This document shows positions 1-10,965 of a stretch of 64,000 nucleotides of DNA, one piece after another. Position 1 is the first letter of the stretch; every line of letters starts with the position of its first letter. The position numbers were made by a program, and so were the translations under genes. Origin of the DNA: Brachyhypopomus gauderio (Eukaryota; Chordata; Actinopteri; Gymnotiformes; Hypopomidae); contig NC_135219.1 of assembly GCF_052324685.1 (NCBI RefSeq), forward strand, positions 26,155,032-26,219,031, in the 5' to 3' direction. A model generated the notes under the pieces. It worked only from the letters and a program-made list of their open reading frames with translations, was not told the DNA's origin and did not search any database.

Positions 1-470
1 AAGTAAATTCCAAGCAAATTGTTCGCAAAATATATATACTACTCAGCACATACAATTTGGCCACTCTGGATGATCTCAAAAGCAGATGGGAAGGAGATCT
101 GGGCAATCAGATTCTGGTAGAAATCTGGCAAAAAATTATTCAGAGGATACATACATAATCTATTTGTCAACGACTCTCGGTTGTGCAGATTAAGGTGGTA
201 CACAGACTCCATTGGAGCAAAGTCAGACTATCTAGATTTAGATCAAATTTGGACCCCATATGTGATAGATGCAAACAAGACCCCGCAAGTTTATTACATA
301 TGTTTTGGACATGTCCAAGATTACACAAATTTTGGAAGTCCATTTTTGACACCCTCTCGAAAATTCTGGAAATTCAATTGGACTACTCACCTTATATTGC
401 ACTTATATTTGGTGTCCCTCCATTAAATGTTCAACTAAACTATGGCGTTAAATTAGTATCTTTAATATGA
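1..470 (+). mobile_element. L1-type LINE ORF2 C-terminal fragment
   Basis: Translation around 183-470 gives a protein tail with the pattern CDRCKQDPASLLHMFWTCP, a Cys-x2-Cys-x7-His-x4-Cys zinc-knuckle-like motif. That motif, with 'LHMFWTCPRLHKFW' after it, is typical of the extreme C-terminus of fish L1 (Tx1-like) ORF2. The upstream part (1-150) continues the same protein, with a stop near 153. The reverse transcriptase domain is to the left of the window, so only the end is present and it is decayed. Confidence 0.65.
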
Positions 471-569
471 GAGCGCAAAGATAATGTTAAATCGAGCAAG
501 TCAGACACATTGAGCACGCAAAATCAAGGAAACCGAGCAAAAACAGTGACAACGAGAGCAGAGAATCAA

Positions 570-1515
570 GAATTGCGTGGTTAAGCGCGCTCGTTTCTCG
601 CAGCCACGCGAGCGCTTCACTGTTTTCAGCGCGCGTTTCAGTTTTTTGCTCGCTTCTAAAACTTCTGCTCGCTTCGTAATTACAAGCGGGGATACGTCAC
701 AGATTGACGATGATCCAGGCTTGGTAGAAGATTACCGGAATCATCGATCGAAATTGCCAGTGAGCCTTATGGAACAGGTAAATTCAGAGTGCAATGTGTT
801 TTTTGTTTTTAATTGATATGTTATTTCAAAGTAGGTTTCAGTGTGTATTTTATTGTCAGTGTTGGTTGGTGTTATATATCACATTATAGTTAATTATTCA
901 GCACCCCCGCCGTGAAATGCATCCCCTTCTTGTGAACGCGCACAGTACGGTCTGCTTTCGAAAACGGGTACAATCCGCTTCGATATCGATATTCTTCCTG
1001 CAGGCAGGTCAAAACCTGTTTGTCTTATATGCTTAGAAAGGGTTGCATTAATTAAAAGTGGAAATGTGAAACGCCACTACGAAATGAAGCACAGCTCTTT
1101 TGAGCAAAGTTATCCGCTGAATCCGAGCAGAGAGCACGCAAATTAACTGAACTGCAAGCCCATTATGACAGATCCCGACTCATCACACATACTTTTACAG
1201 CCCAGCAACGTGCAAACGAATGTTTACTTTTGGGGCAACATTAAAAAAATATTTAATAACGGGATAGACGTGAAGGAGTGCTTAAATGCTGTTGCTGAGA
1301 CATTATTTGATGGAAAACAAAAAGATGATATATGTGAAAAATAAAACAAATCCCTATATCAGCTTCAACAGCAACCAGAAAATCAGAAATATTAGCAGGT
1401 GATGTACTGGCTCAGATTGATGCAGCTATTCAGAGCGCACAATGCATATCTCTGGCCATTGATGAGTCTACAGATGTTACTGATAATGCCCAGTGTGGTG
1501 GAATTGATGGCACAG
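570..1515 (+). pseudogene. hAT transposase relic with zinc finger
   Basis: Three broken frames read as one hAT-family transposase. Near 1010-1090 there is a Cys-x2-Cys...His-x4-His finger (CLICLE ... HYEMKH) like the N-terminal finger of GTF2IRD2/ZBED-like hAT proteins. Further on, near 1440-1485, the hallmark 'ISLAIDESTDVTDNAQ' marks the start of the catalytic core. Stops and frameshifts separate the segments and the RNase-H core after it is missing. It is an inactive fossil; which hAT lineage it came from I cannot say. Confidence 0.55.
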
Positions 1516-2065
1516 AATTCGAGGTCTTATAGTATATTAAGCAGTATTTATTTGATAGCAAGAGTTACAATATAAAAGTATGATGTGAAGCTTGCGCTTC
1601 ATGCAGTAACTCTGAACTGTCTCTCAGTCCAGATTCTTATAGTCAAAGTGTGTGTGTAGAAAAAACTAAGGATGCTGCTTCCCAGGAGCAGTTATCAGTT
1701 TCCCTGGGATTCAACCTTGGGTGCTTAGAAATGGATAAGCAATATTATCACCAACTCTGCTGCTGCACAGAAAACTTCAGTCTTACAGAAAAACATCTTC
1801 GATATGGTTACAGTTAATTACTAAGCAGTACTTTTCACACAGACTGTGCTATAGTGTCTGCATGGACATGATTAACATGAATCACACATGAATATAATCA
1901 ATATTTCCTTCACACCAGCTTTTAGTGTATGTGAGATTTTATCATAAAGATAGGAAGGAGCTCTGTGAGGATCTGCTGGGTCTAACCACTGGAAACACAT
2001 ACAAGAGGAGATGATATATATGCAGCAATAAAAGAGATGCTGAGAATAAGACACATAGATCTGAA

Positions 2066-3298
2066 GCAGGTTGTTTCTGTTCACATGACATCCTCCTCGA
2101 CAGACTCTCTTCTTTAGGCATTGCAAATATACCTCTTCAATGGTTCCACTCTTATCTCTCTGGCCGCACTCAGTTTGTTCAGTTAAAATCATTTATATCT
2201 CACTCTGTTTTGGTTACCTCAGGTGTTCCTCAGGGCTCTGTCCTGGGACCCTTGTTATTAATTATTTATCTTCTTCCCCTGGGATATATTTTTCGTAAGC
2301 ATGATATTCAGTTTCACTGCTACGCGGATGACACCCAGCTGTACTTTTCAACCAAACCTAATGCTACACTCCCACCTTCATCTCTTACTGATTGTCTCCT
2401 TGAAATAAAACATTGGTGTACCCTCAACTTTCTTAAATTGAATTGCAATAAAACAGAATTTCTACTGATTGGCACTAAATCAACATTAAGTAAATGTCAT
2501 AATCTCTGCATTTCGGTTGATAATTATTCCATATCTCCCTCTCCTCAGGTTAAGAGTCTGGGTGTCATCCTTGATAGCACTCTTTCTTTTGTTTCTCATG
2601 TTAATAATATCACTCGGTCAGCTTATTCCGTCTTCGAAATATAAATCGTCTTCGCCCTTCTCTTAATCATCACTCTACTGCTATCTTGGTTCATAGTCTG
2701 GTTACTTCTTGTTTAGATTACTGTAATTCTCTTTTGTTTGGTCTACCTCAGAAAACCCTTCATAAATTACAATTAGTACAAAATTCAGCCGCTCGTATCA
2801 TTTCACAGACCCCTACAATGCATCATATCACTCCTGTTTTACAGCAGCTTCACTGGCTTCCCATTTCTCATCGCATTCATTATAAAATACTCCTTTTAAC
2901 TTTCAAAGCTCTCCATAATCTTGCCCCTTTATATCTTTTAGACCTCCTTCATATTGCTACACCAGTTCGCACCCTTAGATCTTGTTCTTCTATCTATCTC
3001 ACTATTCCACCTGTCCGTCTTGCCACTATGTGGAACAGAGCATTTAGTTGTGATGCTCCACGCCTTTGGAACTCACTTCCAGCTGATCTTCGCAACACAG
3101 ATTCATTACCACATTTTAAAATCAAACTTAAAACTCACTTGTTTAAAGTTGCCTATGACCTGTAAATTTTACTTGCACGGTTTCTTTTTTGTACTTATTT
3201 TTATTGTGTATTTTTAATTTGTTTGTTAAATTATGTAAGGTGACCTTGAGTGCCAAGAAAGGCGCCATTAAATAAAATTTATTATTATTATTATTAAC
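2066..3298 (+). mobile_element. L2-type LINE, 3' part with reverse transcriptase
   Basis: The translation shows an RT with '[11 protein letters not shown]' near 2215-2250 and the catalytic box '[11 protein letters not shown]' near 2319-2350. After one frameshift near 2640 come '[17 protein letters not shown]' and the C-terminal '[13 protein letters not shown]', both standard for fish L2/Maui LINEs. The element ends in 'gaaaggcgccattaaataaaat' followed by (TTA)n at 3275-3297, the usual L2 tail. The copy is 5'-truncated and carries one clear frameshift, so it is dead, but the RT region is well preserved. Confidence 0.85.
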
Positions 3299-4300
3299 TT
3301 TTTTGTTAACTTTTTACTTGAACTGTAAACCTTCAATTCTCGAGGCTTGGACTTCTTCATTTTAAGAGAAAAAATTTAATTAGGTTCTGTTTGCACTTTT
3401 AAAATGTACTTGATTTTGAGGTTTCTGTTTTCTGAAATAAAGGTTTTAAAGTTATTTGCCTGGGACTATTTTATAGATTGTAAAATAGCTAGTTGTATAC
3501 CTTAGTGCCATTTGTTAACAGTAAACATGTAAACATACAGGTGAACAAGACCATAAGGCAAAAGTTGGACTTTTGTTCGGACCTTTTACTAGGAAGAAAT
3601 TTTAGCTCTGGACCTCAGTGTGTTTTAATTGAGTACTCCTGATCTATATACTTCTAACTTAGAATTTCGCCATTTATGCTCTAAGATTTGCACGGCTCGT
3701 TTGAGACGACGCATGTGCTCGCTGTACCAAGGCCCCATTCTTCTCTCACTTAGTCTCTTATATATCGCAATTGCGCCAGCTTATCAAAAGCTGTATGGAG
3801 AGAAGTCTTGACATGCTCGGTAATCCGCTGTAGCCCTTCCAAAGCTACAGGTGGATCACTGTTTGTCAGGTCTGGTAAAGTATTAATGAGAACAGCTATG
3901 GTAGTAAATGTAATAGTTTGTTTAATCTGGTAGCGGGGCGCCTGATGAATACCGTCGTTCTCAGGGTGCTCAGCCTTATGGCTATGGCACCAAAACGTCA
4001 CCCATTTGCCCCGCTACGAGGGCTCTAATGCTGGGGGCTCGCTTGCTACGGCTGTGGCAACCAGGCCTGCTACACTAGATGCTGCTTACTCTCTAGGACT
4101 GTCTAGAGCCCGGATGTGCTCCTCTAAACAAGAAATCTTCTTCGTCAGGCTAATGATTAATCTACACTTTTCACATACAATATTACCACTACTGAAGGAA
4201 GAAACCCTTCTATAGCCCTTCTATCTTGTAAAACTATACACTCAGCACAAGCAACAAGGAACTCAGACATGATGAAATATTTAGCTTTGGTTAAGTTGTA
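3299..4300. other. Unassigned stretch with possible LINE ORF1 relic
   Basis: On the minus strand a reading from about 4271 downward begins MSEFLVACAEC and keeps pieces of a cysteine-rich N-terminus followed by broken frames and, at 3750-4001, an 83-codon open stretch. This resembles ORF1 of fish CR1/L2 LINEs in style, but stops are frequent and I cannot prove homology. Nothing else is recognised between 3299 and 3700. Confidence 0.3.
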
Positions 4301-4416
4301 CGTTGATGTTTTTGAAGGCAGAAACGGTCTTCCGATGGCTCGTGGACGTTGCTGGTATCAGAGTGATGAGTAGATATATCCGAAATTCTTAAGATTTTCA
4401 AAATTTATAAGTAAAG

Positions 4417-4571
4417 CAGAGCCGGAGTGGCTAATCGGGAGATTCGGGAGGATTCCCCATGGGCCGGTTCATGTTAATCTCTAGTTTGGGCCGATTGGGA
4501 GGGAAAAATAATTTTGGGCCGGATTTGGTCATAAAACTCCCGGGCTGAAAAAGTGTCCCACTCCGGCCCTG
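4417..4571. mobile_element. hAT-type MITE, 155 bp, with 8-bp target duplication
   Basis: The ends are inverted: left CAGAGCCGGAGTGG, right CCACTCCGGCCCTG. The 8 bases AAGTAAAG lie directly on both sides (4409-4416 and 4572-4579). An 8-bp duplication and CAG...CTG ends are the signature of the hAT superfamily. There is no coding capacity. Confidence 0.85.
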
Positions 4572-4806
4572 AAGTAAAGTAACTAGTGTTGTTTAGGTGG
4601 TAACACTAAAAGTAACTCATTTAGCAGTATGGCAACACAGTGGCATTCACGAATAACGGATAACACAGACAAACACAAACTACAACACACACACAGCAAT
4701 GACCAAACATAGATGAACATACACACACATGCCCACCTGGAGAGAGGGGTCAGGGGCTGTACCGTGATACTATTGATGTGTATTTTCCAGACATGTGAAC
4801 AAGTCA

Positions 4807-4925
4807 CTAAGTTGCAAGTAACAAGTAAGTCTCAAGTCTTCACAATCAAGTCTCGAGTCAAGTCCCAAGTCAATACAATCAAGTCTCGAGTCAAGTCTTA
4901 AACTTCAAGTCCTAGTCAAGTCACC
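4807..4925. repeat. Degenerate CAAGTC-rich minisatellite
   Basis: Repeats of 'tcaagtct(c)gag' and 'caagtc' units run through this interval, including a near-exact repeat of 'acaatcaagtctcgagtcaagtc'. Such a tract is often seen near the end of fish hAT elements; a ZBED-like exon lies just to the right on the opposite strand. Confidence 0.6.
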
Positions 4926-5284
4926 AGATGTAATTTCAATATTTAACACAATTGATGCAGTCGATTAGTAGTATATTAAGTTAGTCAGACTAACTAACGT
5001 TAGGCGTTTGAGTGTTTCAGTTCGCTTGAGTGAGATGTCGTCGCAATTGTCATCACCTACAGCCCACCCCCCCCTCCCCTCCTCAGTGACTTTCGTTAAT
5101 TCGTTCGTTTTTCCATCCGTTCCCCCCAGTCCCCACTTTAGAATTATCGTTGGTGCGGACCGCTCACACAAGTCAAGTTGCTCATGTGGACCCTTGTAAA
5201 AGTTTACTTTCAAACCCTGAGTTATCACATCCCAGCTTCCTAGCTAACCGTTATAGCATTATGTTAAATATACATAGCAGAGAC

Positions 5285-5491
5285 TTACTTTTGTTTGTGC
5301 AGCCTCAAATGTCGAATAAAGTTTGAAGTGGTTGCATCTCCATCTCTTATCCTGACTCCACATGTCTTGCATGTCTCAGTTCTTCTTTTATTCACAACAG
5401 CATAATCTTTATAATTGAACAGGATAATTTTTGGGAGCATTTTGCTTGTCCTCTCTGCACAAAGTTGGTGGTGTGAAAGGACCACCAACAT
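5285..5491 (-). pseudogene. BED zinc-finger exon of a hAT (ZBED-like) transposase
   Basis: A 68-codon minus-strand frame has a BED-type finger: CKTCG ... ATTSNFIRHLRLHK (Cys-x2-Cys, His-x4-His). It can end at a donor (AAAA/GTAAGT, about 5289). No catalytic exon follows to the left, and the 5' side is cut at 5485 by a Tc1 fragment. It is probably the first coding exon of a hAT transposase. A domesticated ZBED gene is less likely because no other exon is visible. Confidence 0.5.
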
Positions 5492-5757
5492 TCAAAAGTG
5501 ACCAAAACATCAGCCAGAAAGCATAGGTACTGAGAAGTGGTCTGTGGTCCTCATCTGCAGAACCATTCCTTTATAGGGGGGTCTTGCTAATTTCCTCTCA
5601 TTTCTATCTGTTGTCTATTCCATTTGCACAACAGCAGGTGAAATTGATTCACAATCCGTGTTGCTTCCTAACTGAACAGGTTGGTTTCACAGAAGTGTGG
5701 TTGACTTGGAGTTATATTGTGTTGTTTAAGTGTTCCCTTTATTTTTTGAGCAGTGTA
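5485..5757 (-). mobile_element. Terminal fragment of a Tc1-like transposon
   Basis: Reverse-complemented, this segment matches the left 280 bp of the Tc1 copy at 8467-9993 almost base for base, including the outer inverted repeat (cactgctcaaaaaataaagg). Only one end is present and the transposase is absent. Confidence 0.85.
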
Positions 5758-5783
5758 TATATCATATAATATAACCCATCTCT

Positions 5784-5884
5784 GCATTCAAAATTGCTCC
5801 CTATCACAGAAATAGTGTACTATTTACCATTAGCTGACACATTATAGTGAACTATTTCTGTAGTAGGGGGCGAACGCAGAGGAG
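5784..5884. mobile_element. Short MITE-like inverted repeat
   Basis: The left end CTCTGCATTCaaaattgctccctatcacagaaatagt and the right end ...actatttctgtagtagggggCGAACGCAGAG are inverted copies, giving a hairpin of about 100 bp. No clear target duplication was found. Confidence 0.5.
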
Positions 5885-6391
5885 TGATCTTGTGATCTGC
5901 CATGCTTAATTTCTTATGCAATCATGTAAAAGTGAGTCGTCATTTCCTGGTCTCAGGGATGAGATCGGTCTCAGAGAGGAGGTGGCCTGAGAGGAGAGAT
6001 TTACGGCCAGACGCTATTGCAAGATTAAGCAGCTGTAGCGGATACATATGTTAGTTTATGGATTATGAACGGGGCACCATCCTGATTGCTCAGGAACCAG
6101 TATTGTGATAATAAAATAGGTGGAATATGGTTTAATCAGTCTCATTACTAAAGGATTAAGTTCTGGTTCCGCGCAGTGACCTAATACCATCGACCAAAAT
6201 ATGTATTTACCACCATGACCAGATTAATGAATAAATGTCCAAATTTATTAAATGGTTAATATTACAATTGATATGAAGAATAGCATATGGAATGATTTGG
6301 CTCAAAATGAAATAAACCTATATGTGAATCTACTAATCAAAGACAACAAAGAATAGAAAATTAAACAACAACAGCGAATGATAAACAACTG
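5885..6391. other. No recognisable gene
   Basis: AT-rich sequence without long open frames, ending at the target duplication of the next hAT element. I recognise nothing in it. Confidence 0.4.
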
Positions 6392-6399
6392 TCGGTGAT

Positions 6400-7195
6400 C
6401 AGTGGCGTGCATACATAAACATCAGGTGGTGCTAAAGCACCACCAACTCTGCCCTTTATCAACAAAAGTGCCCTTTTGAAACTTCGGTTTTCATTTTACT
6501 GAGGTCGGTTTGAAATGATCTTTTGAAAATCTGAGCGACTAAAAACAATGCCCTGAAATGCGCCACCACCTCGCACACACCCGACCTCCCGACCTCTCTC
6601 TTCCTTTAACACCAGATGCGCTGCAGCAGCAGTTCAGTTCAGCGAGTGGAAGGAAGCGTCTTCAGCACAGCACGCACGGTCACAGATAGACTTCTACTCC
6701 TGTCCCCACCAGCCAGGTCACATACACATCAAGTCAAATCGTACCGTTTGCACTCTAAGCCCAACGTGAAATCATTTTGTTGTGCAGTAAAATGTCTCAT
6801 ACAGCACCAAACTACTAAGCATTTTTAGCTGACTGGTCACCTGATAAACTAGTCGCTCTAGCCCAAATCAATGATAGATAACGTGAGGACGACCACATAC
6901 AAATAATTAAGGTAGCGTTTGCAAATCTATGTGTTAAGCTGAACGTTTTCTGATGTATAGGTTTTGTTAGGCAACATAAATTAACACATTCATTTGTGAA
7001 AGAAGAAACGGGAAGTTCCCCATTACCTGTGAAAAATGCCCATCTGCATTCATGTAATGACAACACTCAGTAGCCTATAACTCCTTCTCGTACTTTTTGG
7101 TCCTTTAACTGTCTTAATTGTAGGCCTATATTGATTTACTATATTACTATACTATACTATATACTTGCCCCCCAAAATGTCTGTGCACGCCACTG
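6400..7195. mobile_element. Non-autonomous hAT element, 796 bp, with 8-bp target duplication
   Basis: The element begins CAGTGGCGTGCATAC and ends GTCTGTGCACGCCACTG, a 12-bp terminal inverted repeat (CAGTGGCGTGCA). TCGGTGAT flanks it on both sides (6392-6399 and 7196-7203). No transposase domain is visible in the interior, so it is a passenger that needs a transposase from elsewhere. Confidence 0.9.
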
Positions 7196-7203
7196 TCGGT
7201 GAT

Positions 7204-8464
7204 CATTAGATTTAAATGGATTATATGACTACCCTAAGGCTTTCCTAACTAACCTAGGACCCAGGGACGGACATGAGAGAATAGAGAGAGAATAGAAAAG
7301 GCGAAAGAGAAGGTTTGAGCAGGTTAATGGTAACAGTATTTACTATTTCGGACTCTGGGAGAAATAGAAGTTGGCAACCCCAAATCAGCATATGAACTGA
7401 GAGTCTTATTTCGAAGAAGAGGCGTGGTTACGAGGACCAACCGGTGCGCGTTCACGGTTCGTTTCTTGAGGTGACTAAGTCTGATGGAGCAGGTCACGTG
7501 AGACGGCTCGAATCGTGGAGACTTAGGGGTGACGTCACACCGCTGGAGGGCACAGCCAACTTGTGCAGATAACTTTACTGAGAAAGAAAATGCGCTCGAC
7601 TTGAAAGACTAGACGAAATAAACGTAAAAGAAAGAAAATAAAATATAGAAGAATCTTCTGTTGGACTCAGTAAGAGCTTGTTGCTGTCTTTTGGCTTTGC
7701 TCCGGTGGACTCTGCGGTGTTCGGCGTGAGTCCAGGACTCTGTTGGTCGCGATGATTTGGCGTGTTTCCAACGAGTTCGAGTCTCTGGGTCTCGGCGAGT
7801 CTGGCGAAATTCTCCAAGTCCTTTCCAAGTCTACCAGGCTGCCAAGCTCCTTGTCTGTCTTCGAGCGAGTGCTCTTAAAGCAACTTTTGGGCGTCATCGT
7901 AAGGCACTTTCACGTCATTGACCATTGGGCCTGTATTATTGAATATTCATTACCTATGCCCGGACAGGGAAGAGAGAGAGCGAGGGGGGGTCCGTCTCTC
8001 CAGGTCTAGTTAATGACTTAACCAAAGAAGACAGATTATCACAATTTGAAGACAAAGGGAATTCCCTATTCCTAAATAAACTGGCTTACATACTCTGCCT
8101 AAATAAGTATCAATTTGGTTCTATTAGTCTACACATTGAGCCATTCTTAATTTCCACTTTTGGACAATAAATGACACATAATGCACAGACAGGCATGAAT
8201 GTGAGGTCACATAAGCACACATGAGAATGATTACATTCAATGAGTAACATACAAACTAATACATAGATATGCATATGCCTAATATAGCACATTACATGTT
8301 GATATTTGGTTATATATAAATCTAAATTAATATTACATTGGAATACAAGTGTATTTATATATCTAAAATAATGCAGCACAGGAATATGTGAGTACACAAG
8401 TCTCTATGACTAACACACAGAATTAATGAGCATGTATGTTTAAACAGCAGAACACACAGTAATA
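7204..8464. other. Unassigned, partly GC-rich stretch
   Basis: 7440-8000 is more GC-rich and has overlapping short open frames on both strands (for example 7743-8009 and the opposite strand at 7667-7897), none with a domain I know. It could be the edge of an LTR element, but no paired repeat or target duplication was found. 8050-8460 is AT-rich without features. Confidence 0.3.
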
Positions 8465-8466
8465 TA

Positions 8467-9993
8467 CACTGCTCAAAAAAATAAAGGGAACACTTAAACA
8501 ACACAATATAACTCCAAGTCAACCACACGTCTGTGAAACCAACCTGTTCAGTTAGGAAGCAACACTGATTGTGAATCAATTTCACCTGCTGTTGTGCAAA
8601 TGGAATAGACAACAGGTAGAAATGAAAGGCAATTAGCAAGACCCCCCCTATAAGGAGTGGTTCTGCAGGTGGGGACCACAGACTACTTCTCAGTACCTAT
8701 GCTTTCTGGCTGATGTTTTGGTCACTTTTGAATGTTGGTGGTCTTTTTACACTCGTGGTAGCATGAGACGGACTCTACAACCCTCAGTGGCTCAGGTAGT
8801 GCAGCTCATCCAGGATGGCACATCAATGCGAGCTGTTGCAAGAAGGTTTGCTGTGTCTGTCAGCGTAGTGTCCAGAGGCTGGAGGCGCTACCAGGAGACA
8901 GGCCAGTACACCAGGAGACGTGGAGGAGGCCGTAGGAGGGCAACAGCCCAGCAGCAGGACCGCTACCTCCGCCTTTGTGCAAGAAGGAACAGGATGAGCA
9001 CTGCCAGAGCCCTGCAAAATGACCTCCAGCAGGCCACAAATGTGCATGTGTCTGCACAAACGGTTAGAAACCGACTCCATGAGGATGGTATGAGGGCCCG
9101 ATGTCCACAGATGGGGATTGTGCTCACAGCCCAACACCGTGCAGGACGCTTGGCATTTGCCAGAGAACACCAGGATTGGCAAATTTGTCACTGGCGCACT
9201 GTGCTCTTCACAGATGAAAGCAGGTTCACACTGAGCACGTGACAGATGTGACAGAGTCTGGAGACGCTGTGGAGAGCAATCTGCTGCCTGCGACATCCTT
9301 CAGCATGACCGGTTTGGCAGTGGGTCAGTAATGGTGTGGGGTGGCATTTCTTTGGAGGGCCGCAGAGCCCTCCATGTGCTCACCAGAGGTAGCCTGACTG
9401 CCATTAGGTACCGAGATGAGATCCTCAGACCCCTTGTGAGACCATATGCTGGTGCGGTTGGCCCTGGGTTCCTGTGTGTCAGCAGTTCCTGCAAGATGAA
9501 GGCATTGAAGCTATAAACTGGCCCGCCCGTTCCCCAGACCTGAATACAATTGACATCATGTCTCGCTCCATCCACCAACGTCACATTGCACCACAGACTG
9601 TCCAGGAGTTGGCGGATGCTTTAGTCCAGGTCTGGGAGGAGATCCCTCAGGAGACCATCCGCCACCTCATCAGGAGCATGCCCAGGCTTTGTAGGGAGGT
9701 CATACAGGCACGTGGAGGCCACACACAATACTGAGCCTCATTTTGACTAGTTTTAAGGACATTACATCAAAGTTGGATCAGCCTGTAGTGTGTTTTTCCA
9801 CTTTAATTTTGTGTGTGGCTCCAAATCCAGGCCTCCATTGGTTAATACATTTGATTTCCATTGATGATTTTTGTGTGATTTTGTTGTCGGCACATTCAAC
9901 TTTGTACAGAACAAAGTATTCAATGAGAATATTTCATTCATTCAGATCTAGGATGTGTTATTTGAGTGTTCCCTTTATTTTTTTTGAGCAGTG
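8467..9993 (+). mobile_element. Tc1-like transposon with TIRs and TA target
   Basis: The ends are inverted (CACTGCTCAAAAAAATAAAGG at the left, its complement at 9964-9993) and flanked by TA. The 1527-bp length is normal for Tc1. The ends are well kept although the transposase inside is broken, so it could only move with help from another copy. Confidence 0.9.
8763..9734 (+). pseudogene. Decayed Tc1 transposase
   Basis: The paired-like DNA-binding half is open ([16 protein letters not shown]... to '[13 protein letters not shown]', which holds the first catalytic Asp), then a frameshift leads to a stop near 9240. Later pieces are in other frames: 'GSVMVWGGISLEGR' and the tail 'QELADALVQVWEEIPQET'. 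Two short deletions remove catalytic parts. At about 9475 'GPGFLCV' runs straight into 'CQQFLQDEG', losing the second Asp, and at about 9550 'SPDLN' runs into 'IDIMSRS', losing the Pro-Ile-Glu with the catalytic Glu. It is certainly inactive. Confidence 0.85.
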
Positions 9994-9995
9994 TA

Positions 9996-10480
9996 TATAT
10001 GCATGACTGCATTCACTATAGAGTTCAAGACTACAAGAACAGGTATATCTAACTACTGATACACAAAGTAATACATGAATATGCATCAATGTGGTGTGTT
10101 TATACAATAACCGGTATTCTAATAAGATCAATTAATACTGAATACATGAAAGATCATAAGTTGTGTCTTTATCAACCACATGGCACAGTGTTCACATTTA
10201 GAGGCACATGGTCCTGTGGTCCTTTGTTTTTAAGGGCTGGAATGTTGAATACTGGCCTTCAAGAATAATTTGCCCTTTCCCTGGTTGGAATGTTTGGTCT
10301 TTTTAGACTCAGTTTGCCGATCTAGTTCCAGTAGGCTACGTCCCAATTTCATGTACAGTTCGGATTTGGAGTTACAGAGATCTCGTAACGTAACACTCGT
10401 GACGGAGTGTTTTTTCAATAGCCCTGAAATAAATGCTCCGGTTTAAAATTAATTCTCCAGTCAAAATAAAATTTTTTTTT
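9996..10480. other. No recognisable gene
   Basis: AT-rich spacer. One 62-codon open frame on the minus strand shows no domain. Nothing to annotate. Confidence 0.4.
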
Positions 10481-10489
10481 AACAATTTA

Positions 10490-10660
10490 TTCTGGGTCCG
10501 TATGGGACCGGATTGGGTCCGTATCCGGACCGAGGTCCGTTGGTTGCGGACCACGGAAATAGAAATTTGCAGAGTTAATCAGGAATGAGATTGGGTCCGG
10601 ACAGGACTGCGTTCGGGTCCAGATCCGGATCGCGGTCCGCCTATTAGTGACCTCTGCTAT
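10490..10660. mobile_element. hAT-like end fragment
   Basis: Contains two copies of a 'gggtccgtat(c)cggaccg' motif and ends 'gcggtccgcctattagtgacctctgc', the style of fish hAT ends. The opposite end was not found, so it is called a fragment. Confidence 0.4.
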
Positions 10661-10860
10661 ACTGTATATTTATATTTTGACTGATATGTACAACTGAATA
10701 TCATCAGCATAGCAATGCTGCAATACATGCATAGCACCTAATTGTTCTTTAAAAGTTATAAAGTATACTGTCATACCGGACCTGAACCAGCTGGTGGCGT
10801 CATGGAGCGATTAGAGGGTGGACACTGAGACACTGGGCCTTCTGAGACCAAGTCACTTGG

Positions 10861-10866
10861 TTTATT
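10861..10866 (-). terminator. Candidate cyp46a polyadenylation signal
   Basis: AATAAA on the minus strand, about 100 bases after the cyp46a stop codon. Right motif and right distance, but not tested. Confidence 0.55.
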
Positions 10867-10965
10867 TACAGCACAGGAATACTAATCTTTTTTTTTTTTG
10901 GAATATAATGCCAAAAATCTAAAGAGTAAATACAGTGCACAGGTTAGTTCCTGAAAGCACACAAT

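Noticed and set aside
5285..5491. Domesticated ZBED host gene
   Set aside because: Only one finger exon is present, next to hAT-like repeat DNA and cut by a Tc1 piece; a transposon relic is simpler.
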